DNA of 64,000 nucleotides from Arcticibacter sp041902385 (GTDB taxonomy: Bacteria > Bacteroidota > Bacteroidia > Sphingobacteriales > Sphingobacteriaceae). Under the pieces are notes generated by a model, which worked only from the letters and a program-made list of their open reading frames with translations, was not told the origin of the DNA and did no database searches. How positions within the stretch are numbered: position 1 is the stretch's first letter; each line of letters opens with the position of its first letter. Location: assembly GCF_041902385.1 (NCBI RefSeq), contig NZ_CP169244.1, positions 3,720,001 through 3,784,000 on the forward strand. The letters run 5' to 3'. Both the position numbers and the translations under genes were made by a program. This document shows positions 26,127 to 34,669 of the stretch, piece after piece.

Positions 26127-26747
26127 ATGAGGATACTTGCATCAATAAACGTTACATTAGTCTGTTTTGCTTCGGTCTTTGTTTCATGCACCTCAAAGGA
26201 GGAAAAGAAGGCCGAAAAGCCTGTTGTGAAGACGGTGCTGCCGGCGCCCTTCCGGTTTCATAAGGCTGTTGAGGTGAAGCCGGGTCTCACCTTTGACGTG
26301 CTGAGCTGGGGAAGAGGTTCAGAACTGAGCGGCGCCTTTATGATCCTCCGCTCTGATTCGGCAGCCATCAAGTACTGCTCGGTAACAGAGGAGCTCGAAG
26401 GACGCATCAGCGATGCCTGGAATATGGACATGGACACAGACGGCAACCCTGAAATCTTCATAGAGGCCAAATCTGACGACAAGGAGAACCCGCTCCGCAT
26501 GTACGTGTATGAGTTTGATGATAATGGAAATGGCCGGGAGATCCGTTTCCCTGACCTTACATCCTCTACCAAAAAGAACTACCGCGGTAAAGACTCCATC
26601 TACGTGAAGGAAGGTGTTTTATATCGGCAGTTTCCGCTGTTTGAAGAGTCGGATACAGCAGGCCTGAAGCCAACCGGCAAGAAAATACTGGAATACAGCC
26701 TCAGAGGAAGCACTTTTTCTGTTAATACCGTGGAGCCTAAAAAATAA
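26127..26747 (+). CDS. Hypothetical lipoprotein
   Basis: 206 residues from ATG 26127, beginning MRILASINVTLVCFASVFVSC. The hydrophobic stretch and the cysteine form a lipobox (VFVSC), followed by a charged linker SKEEKKAEK, so it should be lipid-anchored in the envelope. The body contains MDMDTDGNPEIFIEAK near residue 110, an Asp-rich pattern like the calcium-binding loops of VCBS/FG-GAP repeats. An alternative ATG at 26109 adds six residues. No function is assigned. Confidence 0.6.
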   Translation: MRILASINVTLVCFASVFVSCTSKEEKKAEKPVVKTVLPAPFRFHKAVEVKPGLTFDVLSWGRGSELSGAFMILRSDSAAIKYCSVTEELEGRISDAWNMDMDTDGNPEIFIEAKSDDKENPLRMYVYEFDDNGNGREIRFPDLTSSTKKNYRGKDSIYVKEGVLYRQFPLFEESDTAGLKPTGKKILEYSLRGSTFSVNTVEPKK

Positions 26748-26768
26748 CAAGCTTCCTGACCGCAGCTT

Positions 26769-27362
26769 TTAGTCGTTAAACTGTTTCTGCAGCCTTTCGA
26801 GATTGGAGATCATCTCGCGCAGCTTCTCCTGCTCTTTTCCGATGTAGATGCGCATCAGTCGCCAGCAGATAAAGAACCAGGCGATTGTGAACACCACCCC
26901 GCCAGCCGTTTGCCATAAGGGAGCAATGAAGTAAAGCTCTACGAAGTAAAGCGCGAACGCAATACCGATGAAGATGCTGTAGATGCTGTATTTGCGGGTG
27001 TTGAGTACGTATCTCTTCTTTTTATAAGCTTTCAGGTACTGGATATAGTTTTCAGGCTGTTGCAGCATAGACTCGCTCTCAGTGAAGCTTTTGTAATCGC
27101 TCGCCTGAACAAATACGTAATATAAACAGCAGGAGATGAGGATGAGCAGCGAGAGGTGAGTGGTCCACATGATAAAGGGATTTGACAGCCATACCCACAC
27201 AAGGATCACAATGGCGACGACCATGCCAAGGCCCTCCAGCAGCAGCTTGTTGCTAAAGGTCTTTTTGGTCTTTTTAAGCCGGCCTACCAGGTCTTCGTAG
27301 CTAATCCCCGGCTTTGAAACCTGACCGCTCCATATATCTTTTAATGCATCAAAATCTTTCAT
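26769..27362 (-). CDS. Four-helix membrane protein encoded with an ECF sigma factor (possible anti-sigma factor)
   Basis: 197 residues: a soluble N-terminus (MKDFDALKDIWSGQVSKPGI), about four membrane helices (LLLEGLGMVVAIVILVWVWL; LSLLILISCCLYYVFVQ; IYSIFIGIAFALYFVELYF; GGVVFTIAWFFICWRL) and a C-terminal coiled-coil-like tail. Its start lies 14 bases inside the end of the upstream sigma gene, so translation is coupled. That arrangement and the short cytoplasmic N-terminus suggest it restrains the sigma factor, but no known anti-sigma motif (such as a ZAS zinc motif) is visible, so this is inference from context. Confidence 0.6.
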   Translation of the reverse strand: MKDFDALKDIWSGQVSKPGISYEDLVGRLKKTKKTFSNKLLLEGLGMVVAIVILVWVWLSNPFIMWTTHLSLLILISCCLYYVFVQASDYKSFTESESMLQQPENYIQYLKAYKKKRYVLNTRKYSIYSIFIGIAFALYFVELYFIAPLWQTAGGVVFTIAWFFICWRLMRIYIGKEQEKLREMISNLERLQKQFND

Positions 27363-27846
27363 AGCGGTTGTATATCTCAGTAAGCTTGTTCTTTATCCTG
27401 TGAATCTTCACCCGGAGGTTGCCGTCAGATATGCCGGCAATTTCAGCAATCTCGTTATAAGGCACTTCGTCAAGAACCATCGTAATTATTAAACGTTCAT
27501 TTTCTTCAAGTTGTGATATGCACTTGTAAAGCAGCGCCACCTGCTCGTTTTTCTCCGACAGTTCTTCCCTTTTATTCTCGATGATGTTGTCGGTCAGTTC
27601 TTCTTTACTTTGCCGCTTTTCCACGCGCAGCCAGGAGAGGCAGGTGTTTACTGCGATGCGGTAAATCCAGGTGGAGATGAGCGCCTGATTGCGGAACTTC
27701 TCAAGGTTTTGCCAAACCTTCATAAAGGTCTCCTGCATCAGGTCGTTGGCCGAGTCGCTGTCGCCTGTATAGCCATAGCACAGGTGAAAAACCCGTTTTG
27801 AGTTCGACTTGAAAATCTCCTTAAACAAAGCTTCTTTGCTTGTCAT
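27349..27846 (-). CDS. ECF-type RNA polymerase sigma factor
   Basis: 165 residues with sigma-70 regions 2 and 4. Region 2: FHLCYGYTGDSDSANDLMQE followed by TFMKVWQNLEKF and ISTWIYRIAVNTCLSWLR. Region 4: LEENERLIITMVLDEVPYNE followed by IAEIAGISDGNLRVKIHRIK, the helix-turn-helix that reads the -35 element. It lacks regions 1 and 3, as expected for the extracytoplasmic-function class. It overlaps the downstream membrane protein by 14 bases and lies 30 bases after a helical protein gene; the three probably form one operon. The stimulus is unknown. Confidence 0.88.
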   Translation of the reverse strand: MTSKEALFKEIFKSNSKRVFHLCYGYTGDSDSANDLMQETFMKVWQNLEKFRNQALISTWIYRIAVNTCLSWLRVEKRQSKEELTDNIIENKREELSEKNEQVALLYKCISQLEENERLIITMVLDEVPYNEIAEIAGISDGNLRVKIHRIKNKLTEIYNRYERF

Positions 27847-27876
27847 CGTCCTTTTGATACGCTCTGATGGTGTTTG

Positions 27877-28398
27877 TTACAGCTCGAGTGAGGCAAGATC
27901 GAAATTCTTCAGCTTCGGCGACGACTGCTCCAGCAAATTCTCGTATTCTTCGCGATAATCAAAGAGAAGGTCTTCATGAAGTTTCAGCAGGTTCTTTTTT
28001 ACTCGCTGCAAGACGCGGAATAAGAGCAGTGCCAGCTGTTTCTGCGAGGACGTGAGGCCCGCGTAGCGGAGGAATTGCTGCGAGAACCAGATCAGGAGCT
28101 GCACCTCGGCAAGGGGCTGTCCGGTAAACTTAATGTGCCTGTTGAGGGTCCGGAGCATTTTCCGGATTTCCTTAGACCGCAAATAGATTCCAGGATGAAG
28201 GCTCTCGAAACCGGCTTGTAAGGATTTTTTTACAGAGTCGATATATCCGTCCACGTCACTGCTTTCGAACACCAGATAGTGGATCAACTCCTTATTCTCT
28301 TTCTTATATTTTGCCACTTTCAGGCAAATTTCGATCAGTTCTTCCCGCTCCAGCGCCTTTAGCTCCTTTTTGATCGCAATTAAGCTTTCCTGTTTCAT
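27877..28398 (-). CDS. Helical hypothetical protein upstream of the sigma factor
   Basis: 173 residues predicted almost entirely alpha-helical and highly charged (LKALEREELIEICLKVAKYK, LRSKEIRKMLRTLNRHIKF, LLFRVLQRVKKNLLKLHED). There is no signal peptide, membrane segment or recognisable motif. It is the first gene of the leftward unit with the ECF sigma factor (30-base gap), so it may belong to the same regulatory circuit. I do not recognise the family. Its start region faces the divergent dicarboxylate symporter promoter. Confidence 0.55.
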   Translation of the reverse strand: MKQESLIAIKKELKALEREELIEICLKVAKYKKENKELIHYLVFESSDVDGYIDSVKKSLQAGFESLHPGIYLRSKEIRKMLRTLNRHIKFTGQPLAEVQLLIWFSQQFLRYAGLTSSQKQLALLLFRVLQRVKKNLLKLHEDLLFDYREEYENLLEQSSPKLKNFDLASLEL

Positions 28399-28411
28399 GT
28401 ATCTCCAGTAA

Positions 28412-28443
28412 TTTGACTGGTAAAGCTAATTATTTTACATTTG
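28412..28443 (+). promoter_or_regulatory. Promoter of the dicarboxylate symporter gene
   Basis: TTTG at 28412-28415 and TACATTTG at 28436-28443 are separated by exactly 20 bases. This is the best full match in the window to the Bacteroidota -33/-7 promoter. The ATG is at 28464. Confidence 0.7.
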
Positions 28444-28463
28444 CTGGCCATTAAATTAATCCC

Positions 28464-29831
28464 ATGAAGTTAAAACAGGCAGGATTTACTGCTATCATTA
28501 CCGTAAGTATTGCGGCCATTCTCCTTTTTCTTAACGAATATAACCTGGTGGCTATTCCGTCGCAGGTCCTCATATTCTCGCGCTGGCTGGCAATCGGAGG
28601 GTTAGTGGTATTCGGCCTTAAAAAGAAGTCGCTCACCTCCTGGATACTTATTGCCATGGTCATCGGGGCTGAGATAGGACATGACTATCCGGAACTGGCC
28701 ATGAACCTGCAGGTGTTAAGTAAGGTCTTCCTCAAGATGATCAAGACCATTGTGGCACCTCTGCTTTTCGCCACCCTCGTGTACGGGATTGCCGGTCACG
28801 CCGACTTAAAGCAGGTTGGGCGTATGGGCTGGAAATCAATGGTTTATTTTGAGAGCGTTACCACCATCGCCTTGTTCATCGGGCTTGCTGCTATCAATAT
28901 TTCACAGGCAGGGGTAGGTATTAAGATTCCGCCTGCACAGCACGAAGAACTTCCGAAGATCCCGCCTCAGTCGGCAACCGACATCATCCTTCATATTTTT
29001 CCGGAGAACGTTGCCAAGTCAGTGGCAGAGGGACAGATCCTGCAGATTGTCATCTTCAGCGTCATTTTCGGCGTAGGGCTGGCCATGGTACGCGAGGACA
29101 AGCGTCTTCCGATGTTACACTTCACAGAGAGCCTGGCTGAAGTGATGTTTAAGTTCACCAATATCGTGATGTACTTTGCTCCCGTGGGGGTAGGTGCTGC
29201 CATCGCGTATACGGTAGGACATATGGGGCTGGGCATATTGGTCAATCTCTTCCAGCTTCTGGCCACGCTGTACGTGGCCCTGCTTGTCTTCCTTTTTGGC
29301 GTGCTGCTGCCAATCGCTCTGCTGGTTGGAGTGCCGGTGCGGAAGTTCATCGCCGCTATTGCCGGACCTGTTTCCATTGCCTTTGCAACCACCAGTTCTG
29401 AGGCAGCGCTGCCCAGGGCGATGGAGAACCTCGAGAAGCTGGGCGTACCGCGTAAGATAGTGGCCTTTGTGATGCCCACGGGCTACAGCTTTAATCTCGA
29501 TGGCACCACCTTGTATCTGGCGCTTGCTTCTATATTTGTGGCTCAGGCGGCAGGCATGCACCTCAGCTTCGGCCACCAGCTGCTGATCGTTTTCACCCTG
29601 ATGCTGACCAGCAAGGGCGTTGCCGGAGTACCGCGGGCCTCGCTGGTCATTCTCCTCGGAACGGCCTCTTCTTTCGGAATGCCTACCTGGCCCATTTTTA
29701 TTATCCTCGGTATTGACGAGCTCATGGACATGGCCCGCACCTCCGTCAACGTCATCGGAAATTGCCTGGCGACCGTTGTAATAGCTAAGTGGGAGAAGGA
29801 ATTCCATCCTGAAGAAGTTGAGGCAGAATAG
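28464..29831 (+). CDS. Dicarboxylate/amino acid:cation symporter (DAACS/SLC1 family)
   Basis: 455-residue GltP/DctA-like transporter that takes up glutamate, aspartate or C4-dicarboxylates with protons or sodium. The hairpin 1 region FATTSSEAALPRAMENLEKLG near residue 308 (family SSxxTLP-like), helix 7 motif GYSFNLDGTTLYLALASIF near residue 340 (NxDGT), hairpin 2 SKGVAGVPRASLVIL near residue 385 and helix 8 NVIGNCLATVVIAKWE are all present. Eight transmembrane segments plus hairpins are expected. It has a strong promoter upstream. The gene at 29870 follows after 38 bases. Confidence 0.9.
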   Translation: MKLKQAGFTAIITVSIAAILLFLNEYNLVAIPSQVLIFSRWLAIGGLVVFGLKKKSLTSWILIAMVIGAEIGHDYPELAMNLQVLSKVFLKMIKTIVAPLLFATLVYGIAGHADLKQVGRMGWKSMVYFESVTTIALFIGLAAINISQAGVGIKIPPAQHEELPKIPPQSATDIILHIFPENVAKSVAEGQILQIVIFSVIFGVGLAMVREDKRLPMLHFTESLAEVMFKFTNIVMYFAPVGVGAAIAYTVGHMGLGILVNLFQLLATLYVALLVFLFGVLLPIALLVGVPVRKFIAAIAGPVSIAFATTSSEAALPRAMENLEKLGVPRKIVAFVMPTGYSFNLDGTTLYLALASIFVAQAAGMHLSFGHQLLIVFTLMLTSKGVAGVPRASLVILLGTASSFGMPTWPIFIILGIDELMDMARTSVNVIGNCLATVVIAKWEKEFHPEEVEAE

Positions 29832-29869
29832 TTAAAAAAAGCTCCTGTATTTATTATTACCTTCGAACC

Positions 29870-30373
29870 ATGAGTGACAAAGGAAAAAAGATTTTCTTAG
29901 CATTAAGTATAGTTGTTCCGTTTCTGATCTACTGCGTTTATTACTATGGCATGATGGTAAAGAACGCACCTTACAAGTTTGCCGAATTTGAATCGCTCAC
30001 CTTTAAATATGGAGAAGGAGACAGCCTGGTTAACCAGTACGATTCCAAAACGCGCAGCTACCAGTATCTCAATGACCGGGATTCGCTGATTAAGAAGCAG
30101 GTGAAGCTCACCAAAGACGATCTGCTCTTCCTTCATCGCAAGGCGGTAGAGTACGGGTTCTGGGATTTCCCCTCAGACCTTACCGTTGCCGAGGGTGCAG
30201 GAGGTGCAAGGGGACCGCGCTACTACCTGGAGTACAAGTATAAAAGAAAGAGCAAGAAGGTAACCTTTGACGTAAATTACAACGGGAACCCGAAGCTGAA
30301 GGACGCGGTCAGAGGGCTGATAGAAACGGTCGATAAGACCATCAACACGGCTGAGGATCGGGGCAAAAAATAG
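29870..30373 (+). CDS. Membrane-anchored hypothetical protein
   Basis: 167 residues with one N-terminal membrane helix (about 8-28, IFLALSIVVPFLIYCVYYYG) and a soluble domain with many Tyr and Lys. It contains YGFWDFPSDLTVAEGAGGAR near residue 100 and KSKKVTFDVNYNGNPKLKDA near residue 130. I do not recognise the family. It may be co-transcribed with the symporter 38 bases upstream, though no functional link is evident. Confidence 0.55.
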   Translation: MSDKGKKIFLALSIVVPFLIYCVYYYGMMVKNAPYKFAEFESLTFKYGEGDSLVNQYDSKTRSYQYLNDRDSLIKKQVKLTKDDLLFLHRKAVEYGFWDFPSDLTVAEGAGGARGPRYYLEYKYKRKSKKVTFDVNYNGNPKLKDAVRGLIETVDKTINTAEDRGKK

Positions 30374-30684
30374 GGGAGTTCTCCCTGCTCAGCTCCCCCG
30401 GGCTGCGGGAGTTCGCACATATCGTTAAATTTCTGTGAATGTGTATTTGTGTTATAGAGATAATTAAGTGCCTTTTAAAAGATTGCTGACTGCTGATAGC
30501 TGACGGCCAATCGCCGTTATTGAGATCGCTTCGCTACGTTTAATTGGCCTTAAAGACACTCAAGCAATTATCATTTCCCGTTTGTAAGCGCAGTTCATGA
30601 ATCTCTTTTCGATTACATGTACCAATACGTTCAAATGCTGATTTTCTGCTTTGTTCACAGATATCCTTAATTTTTTGATTACTG
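30374..30684 (+). other. Intergenic region with a short inverted repeat
   Basis: 311 bases without a gene. GGCCAAT (30505-30511) and ATTGGCC (30543-30549) can pair around a 31-base loop that holds CGCTTCGCTACG. CTGACTGCTGATAGCTGAC just before it is also partly repetitive. No function is assigned. Confidence 0.35.
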
Positions 30685-31281
30685 ATGAAGGCTTTATTGA
30701 TCATAGATATTCAAAATGATTTTTTAAGCGGAGGCGCATTGGCTGTTCCGCAGGGCGATGAGGTGATCCCGGAGATCAACAGACTGCAGGAGCAGTATCC
30801 GCTTGTTATTGCCAGTCAGGACTGGCACCCTCGCGGTCACAAGAGCTTTGCTTCCAGTCATGCTGGAAAGTCCCTGTTCAGCCGCATAGAGCTGAACGGC
30901 CTGGAGCAGGTGCTGTGGCCCGACCATTGTGTGCAGGGTACTGATGGTGCGGCCCTTTCGGCACAGCTGGATCAGCGACGTATCGAGACGATCTTCAGGA
31001 AAGGGACAGATCCCGGGACCGACAGTTATAGTGCGTTTTATGATAACGGCCGGAAAAAGGCGACCGGGCTCACTGAGTACCTGAGAGGGAAGAAGGTGTC
31101 GGAACTGCACGTGGCCGGACTTGCGGCCGACTACTGCGTATATTATTCAGTAAAAGATGCCCTGGCAGAGGGCTTTGAAACCGTTCTTATCGAAAATGCC
31201 ACCCGGGCCATTGATCCCGCTGCCTTTACTGAAATTAAGAAGGACATCCTGCAGAGAGGCGGCACGGTGCTCCATCTCTGA
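30685..31281 (+). CDS. pncA: Nicotinamidase
   Basis: 198-residue isochorismatase-fold enzyme that hydrolyses nicotinamide to nicotinate in NAD salvage. The catalytic Asp is in LLIIDIQNDF (residue 8), the metal site is in SQDWHPRGHKSFASSH near residue 45, the pairing VLWPDHCVQGT is near residue 74, the Lys is in FRKGTDPGTDSYSAF near residue 110, and the nucleophile Cys is in GLAADYCVYYSV near residue 152. Every catalytic element is present. A small paralogue-family protein begins six bases after its stop. Confidence 0.93.
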   Translation: MKALLIIDIQNDFLSGGALAVPQGDEVIPEINRLQEQYPLVIASQDWHPRGHKSFASSHAGKSLFSRIELNGLEQVLWPDHCVQGTDGAALSAQLDQRRIETIFRKGTDPGTDSYSAFYDNGRKKATGLTEYLRGKKVSELHVAGLAADYCVYYSVKDALAEGFETVLIENATRAIDPAAFTEIKKDILQRGGTVLHL

Positions 31282-31286
31282 GCCGC

Positions 31287-31604
31287 ATGACGGAGACATC
31301 CAACAAAAGCAGGCGCCAGTCTGTTGATATTGGTATGGTTGACGATTTGCTATTTGAAGACGAACAACAGCAGGCACCGGATGAGCCTTTCTATATAGAG
31401 GCCGACCTGTACGATAGCGGCGATTACGTTCGTCTGCTGGTGGTGCCCTGCGATACGCGGTACGTACTTGTATTAAATGATGAACATCTTTGCACCCTGC
31501 AGCTCACCTGCGATGAACCGGTGTGCTGGGAGCAGGAAGACGGAACCCTTGACGACGAAGTGGTAGAGCGTCTGGGAGCCGCTATCAGAGCGGTGTCTCA
31601 GTAG
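31287..31604 (+). CDS. Small acidic hypothetical protein (paralogue of the gene at 55419)
   Basis: 105 residues, acidic, with no signal peptide. The core (about 34-105) aligns with the 83-residue protein encoded at 55419-55670. Both have an F(Y/F)IEA start, then L-VVP, then an RY/RF stretch with hydrophobics and EHL/HHL, a Trp followed by DG-L, and a final GxAI near the C-terminus. This suggests an undescribed small domain of roughly 70 residues. It starts five bases after the nicotinamidase stop and overlaps the convergent permease by 20 bases. Function unknown. Confidence 0.65.
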   Translation: MTETSNKSRRQSVDIGMVDDLLFEDEQQQAPDEPFYIEADLYDSGDYVRLLVVPCDTRYVLVLNDEHLCTLQLTCDEPVCWEQEDGTLDDEVVERLGAAIRAVSQ

Positions 31605-32970
31605 CCTCATCTTTAACGCTGCGGGGCACGCAGTACCGGTAATACAGGAGACCCGTACCAGTAAGGGCTATTCCGAGAAGTGAAGGAATAAAAGCGGTGG
31701 TCAGCGTAACCACCATAAAGGTGATCTGGATCAGCAGAACGAGGATCAGCGTAAAGGGATAGCCCCAGGCTTTATAAGGCCGGGCTAGAGAAGGATATTT
31801 CTTTCGGAGGATAAAGACTGATGCAAAGGTCAGCACGTTAAACACAGCCGATGTAAACGAAAAGTAATCAATCACTGCTTCATATGCGCTCTGGGCGAGG
31901 GTAGAAAAGGCGATGAGCAGTGCCGCCCACAGGGCCTGAGCATAGAGGGCGTAATTGGGCGTTTTGTATTTGGGGTGCAGGGAGGCGAGCCGGCGGAAGA
32001 ACAGCTGATCACGTGACATGGCAAACCAGGTCCTGCTCTTCACAAAGATCTGCGTATTGACATTGCTGAACGTATTAATCATGATCGCCCCCACTACCAC
32101 AAGCGCTCCGGCACTGCCCAGGATTGCCTTCATAGAGTCTACTGCAACAGCTTTTGATGCAGCCATCGCGCCAGGCCCCAGCAGGTTGATATATGCCGAG
32201 TTGATGAGCAGATATAAGAGCATCACGCTGCCTATGCCAAGGAACAGAGACAGGGGCAGGTTCCTCGAAGGATTTTTTACCTCTTCTGCCACATAGGTGG
32301 CGCCTTCCCATCCGCTATAGGCGAAGAAACAGTAGCGCATGGCCGTAAAGACAGCCTGGACGGCAGCCCAGCCGGTTACTGCCGTTGCGCCGGTGCTGAA
32401 GTGAGCAGTATGTATTCCCCTGGAAAAGGCGGTCGCAATGATCAGCACGAGGATAGCCACCTTCAGGAGGCTAAAGATGTTTTGCAGCTTGCCGCTGAGC
32501 TTGATGCCCAGCGAATTGATAAACGTCAGCAGCATGACAATCGCAATGGCCAGGCCTGCTACCGGAAGCTTCGCCGGGCCGGAGAGAAACAGGGATACCG
32601 TATTTTCTGAAAAGAACAGGGCAACCGCTGCTATGGCGCCGGTTTCGGAGACAAAGAACATGGCCCAGCCCCGTAAAAAGGTTACCACCGGCGGGTAAGC
32701 GGCTTTCAGAAAGACGTAAGGCCCGCCCGATTTCGGTATCATGGCTACCAGCTCTGCATAACACAATGCGGCCAGCATGGTGGCAATTCCCCCTAATATC
32801 CAGGCTCCGTAGAACATGGAGACCGAAGCGGTGATCATCATAATGGGAGCAGGAGTTCTGAAAATTCCTGACCCGATGATGCGGTTCACTACAATAGACA
32901 ATGTTTCGGGCAGGCCCAGCTGCCTCTGAAGTTCTGTTTTTTCTCCTCCCTTACCGGCGTTCTCTGACAT
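31585..32970 (-). CDS. APC family amino-acid permease
   Basis: 461 residues with about twelve helices. The first helix IVVNRIIGSGIFRTPAPIM carries the conserved Gly-Ser-Gly of the amino acid-polyamine-organocation family. YAELVAMIPKSGGPYVFLKA near residue 68 is the typical helix 2-3 signature. YSGWEGATYVAEEVKNPSRN near residue 218 is the helix 6 substrate-site region. It most resembles the L-type/serine-threonine exchanger-like branch. It is transcribed leftward, ending inside the small gene at 31287. Substrate unknown. Confidence 0.85.
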   Translation of the reverse strand: MSENAGKGGEKTELQRQLGLPETLSIVVNRIIGSGIFRTPAPIMMITASVSMFYGAWILGGIATMLAALCYAELVAMIPKSGGPYVFLKAAYPPVVTFLRGWAMFFVSETGAIAAVALFFSENTVSLFLSGPAKLPVAGLAIAIVMLLTFINSLGIKLSGKLQNIFSLLKVAILVLIIATAFSRGIHTAHFSTGATAVTGWAAVQAVFTAMRYCFFAYSGWEGATYVAEEVKNPSRNLPLSLFLGIGSVMLLYLLINSAYINLLGPGAMAASKAVAVDSMKAILGSAGALVVVGAIMINTFSNVNTQIFVKSRTWFAMSRDQLFFRRLASLHPKYKTPNYALYAQALWAALLIAFSTLAQSAYEAVIDYFSFTSAVFNVLTFASVFILRKKYPSLARPYKAWGYPFTLILVLLIQITFMVVTLTTAFIPSLLGIALTGTGLLYYRYCVPRSVKDEATETPL

Positions 32971-33190
32971 TTGCGGCCAATATAGATATTTGTGCTGAGA
33001 AAGGCGCTGAATGTGGATTACATGGCCAGAGGGGCTTGTTGCAGAGGAGGAAGGAAAGTGATGCGCTGCGGTCCGAAATCTTCAAAAAAGATGAAATATC
33101 CCTATAGAATCTCCTGCTTTTAACTATTTTTAGCGGCTAATTCGGGAAATATCGTTCTTCCCGTCAAACAAAAAGCCGTAAAAATAGAAG

Positions 33191-34501
33191 ATGAAAGTTT
33201 TAAAATTCGGAGGGACATCAGTAGGTAGCCCCGAGCGGATGAAAAAGTTGCTTAGTATTATCCGCCCAGATGAAAAGCAAATTGTAGTACTGTCGGCTGT
33301 TGCCGGAACAACAAACAGCCTTGTTGAAATTTCACAATCTTATTTAAACGGCGATAAGCGAAAGGCGAAGCAGCTCACCGACGCACTTTACGAAAAGTAT
33401 AAGGTGTTTGTAGACGAGCTCTTTGCTTCTGACGAAGGCCGCCACAACGGAAAGGAACTGATTGATTATCACTTTACTTTAATTGGTTCTTTTTCAACTG
33501 ATTTGTTTACTCCTGTTGAAGAAAAGATCATACTGGCACAGGGAGAACTGCTTTCAACCACGCTCTATCATTTCTATCTTACTGAGATCGGTATCAGGTC
33601 AGTCCTGCTGCCTGCCCTCGACTTCATGAAGATCGATGAGGACAATGAGCCGGTGATTGAATACATCGGATCCAGACTGCAGCCATTACTTGACCAGAAG
33701 GCCGACCAGACCTTGTTTATCACGCAGGGATATATCTGCCGGAATTCGTTCGGCGAGATCGATAACTTAAGAAGAGGGGGCAGTGATTACACGGCTTCCC
33801 TGATCGGTGCGGCGATCCGCGCTGACGAGGTTCAGATCTGGACCGACATCGACGGGATGCATAACAATGACCCCCGAATTGTGAAAGGTACCCGGCCAAT
33901 TGCGCAGCTTTCGTTTGATGAGGCAGCAGAGCTTGCTTATTTTGGTGCCAAGATCCTCCATCCTCAAAGCGTGTTTCCTGCCCAGAAATATAAGATACCC
34001 GTACGTCTGCTCAACACCATGGAGCCCTCTGCACCCGGAACGCTGATCACTAACGAGAGCGAGAAAGGCAAGATCAAGTCCATCGCCGCGAAAGATGGCA
34101 TCACGGCTATCAAGATCCATTCAAGCCGCATGTTACTGGCCTATGGCTTCCTGCGGAAGGTGTTTGAGATCTTTGAACGCTACAAGACCCCGATCGACAT
34201 GATCACCACTTCAGAAGTAGCGGTATCGGTAACGGTTGACGAGACGACCTATCTCAGCGAAATATTGAATGATCTGAAAGACTTCGGATCAGTGGAGGTG
34301 GAGAATGATCAGACCATCGTTTGCGTGGTGGGCGACTTTTCTTTCGAGTCGCACGGCTTCGCGGCGCGCGTTTTTGATTCCTTGAAGCATATCTCCATCA
34401 AGATGATCTCTTACGGGGCCAGCAACTGCAATATCTCCCTGCTTGTTAATGCAGAAGATAAAACAGAGGCACTAAGAAGCCTGCATGATCGTTTGTTTTA
34501 A
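33191..34501 (+). CDS. lysC: Aspartate kinase
   Basis: 436-residue monofunctional aspartokinase that phosphorylates aspartate, the first step to lysine, threonine, methionine and diaminopimelate. The N-terminal KFGGTSVGSPERM motif binds ATP. RGGSDYTASLIGAAIRADEV near residue 195 and TDIDGMHNNDPRIV near residue 217 form the active site. Two ACT domains occupy residues about 305-436 and should mediate feedback inhibition. Diaminopimelate decarboxylase follows after 168 bases that contain a strong inverted repeat. Confidence 0.95.
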   Translation: MKVLKFGGTSVGSPERMKKLLSIIRPDEKQIVVLSAVAGTTNSLVEISQSYLNGDKRKAKQLTDALYEKYKVFVDELFASDEGRHNGKELIDYHFTLIGSFSTDLFTPVEEKIILAQGELLSTTLYHFYLTEIGIRSVLLPALDFMKIDEDNEPVIEYIGSRLQPLLDQKADQTLFITQGYICRNSFGEIDNLRRGGSDYTASLIGAAIRADEVQIWTDIDGMHNNDPRIVKGTRPIAQLSFDEAAELAYFGAKILHPQSVFPAQKYKIPVRLLNTMEPSAPGTLITNESEKGKIKSIAAKDGITAIKIHSSRMLLAYGFLRKVFEIFERYKTPIDMITTSEVAVSVTVDETTYLSEILNDLKDFGSVEVENDQTIVCVVGDFSFESHGFAARVFDSLKHISIKMISYGASNCNISLLVNAEDKTEALRSLHDRLF

Positions 34502-34548
34502 AGGCAGGGCCGTTTCCAAAGGATCTTTAAACAGCAAAGTCTCAAATT

Positions 34549-34597
34549 CATTTACACTGAACGGCGGTGCCTGGTGCAAAGCCATTCAGTGTAAATG
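34549..34597 (+). promoter_or_regulatory. Perfect 13-bp inverted repeat between lysC and lysA
   Basis: CATTTACACTGAA (34549-34561) is the exact reverse complement of TTCAGTGTAAATG (34585-34597). After one mismatch, an inner GGC/GCC pair lengthens the stem. There is no T run, so it is not a standard terminator. It could be an RNA hairpin that tunes lysA expression or an mRNA stability element; an operator with such a long spacer is less likely. Confidence 0.5.
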
Positions 34598-34669
34598 CTT
34601 GTAATTGAAATTATAACAACAAAAAGAGCATGTACTCGGTTTTGAGACAGCCTCTTAAGAATTGCTCAG

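Noticed and set aside
34502..34669. Lysine riboswitch before lysA
   Set aside because: The spacer is too short and shows one hairpin, not the five-helix junction of the known lysine riboswitch.
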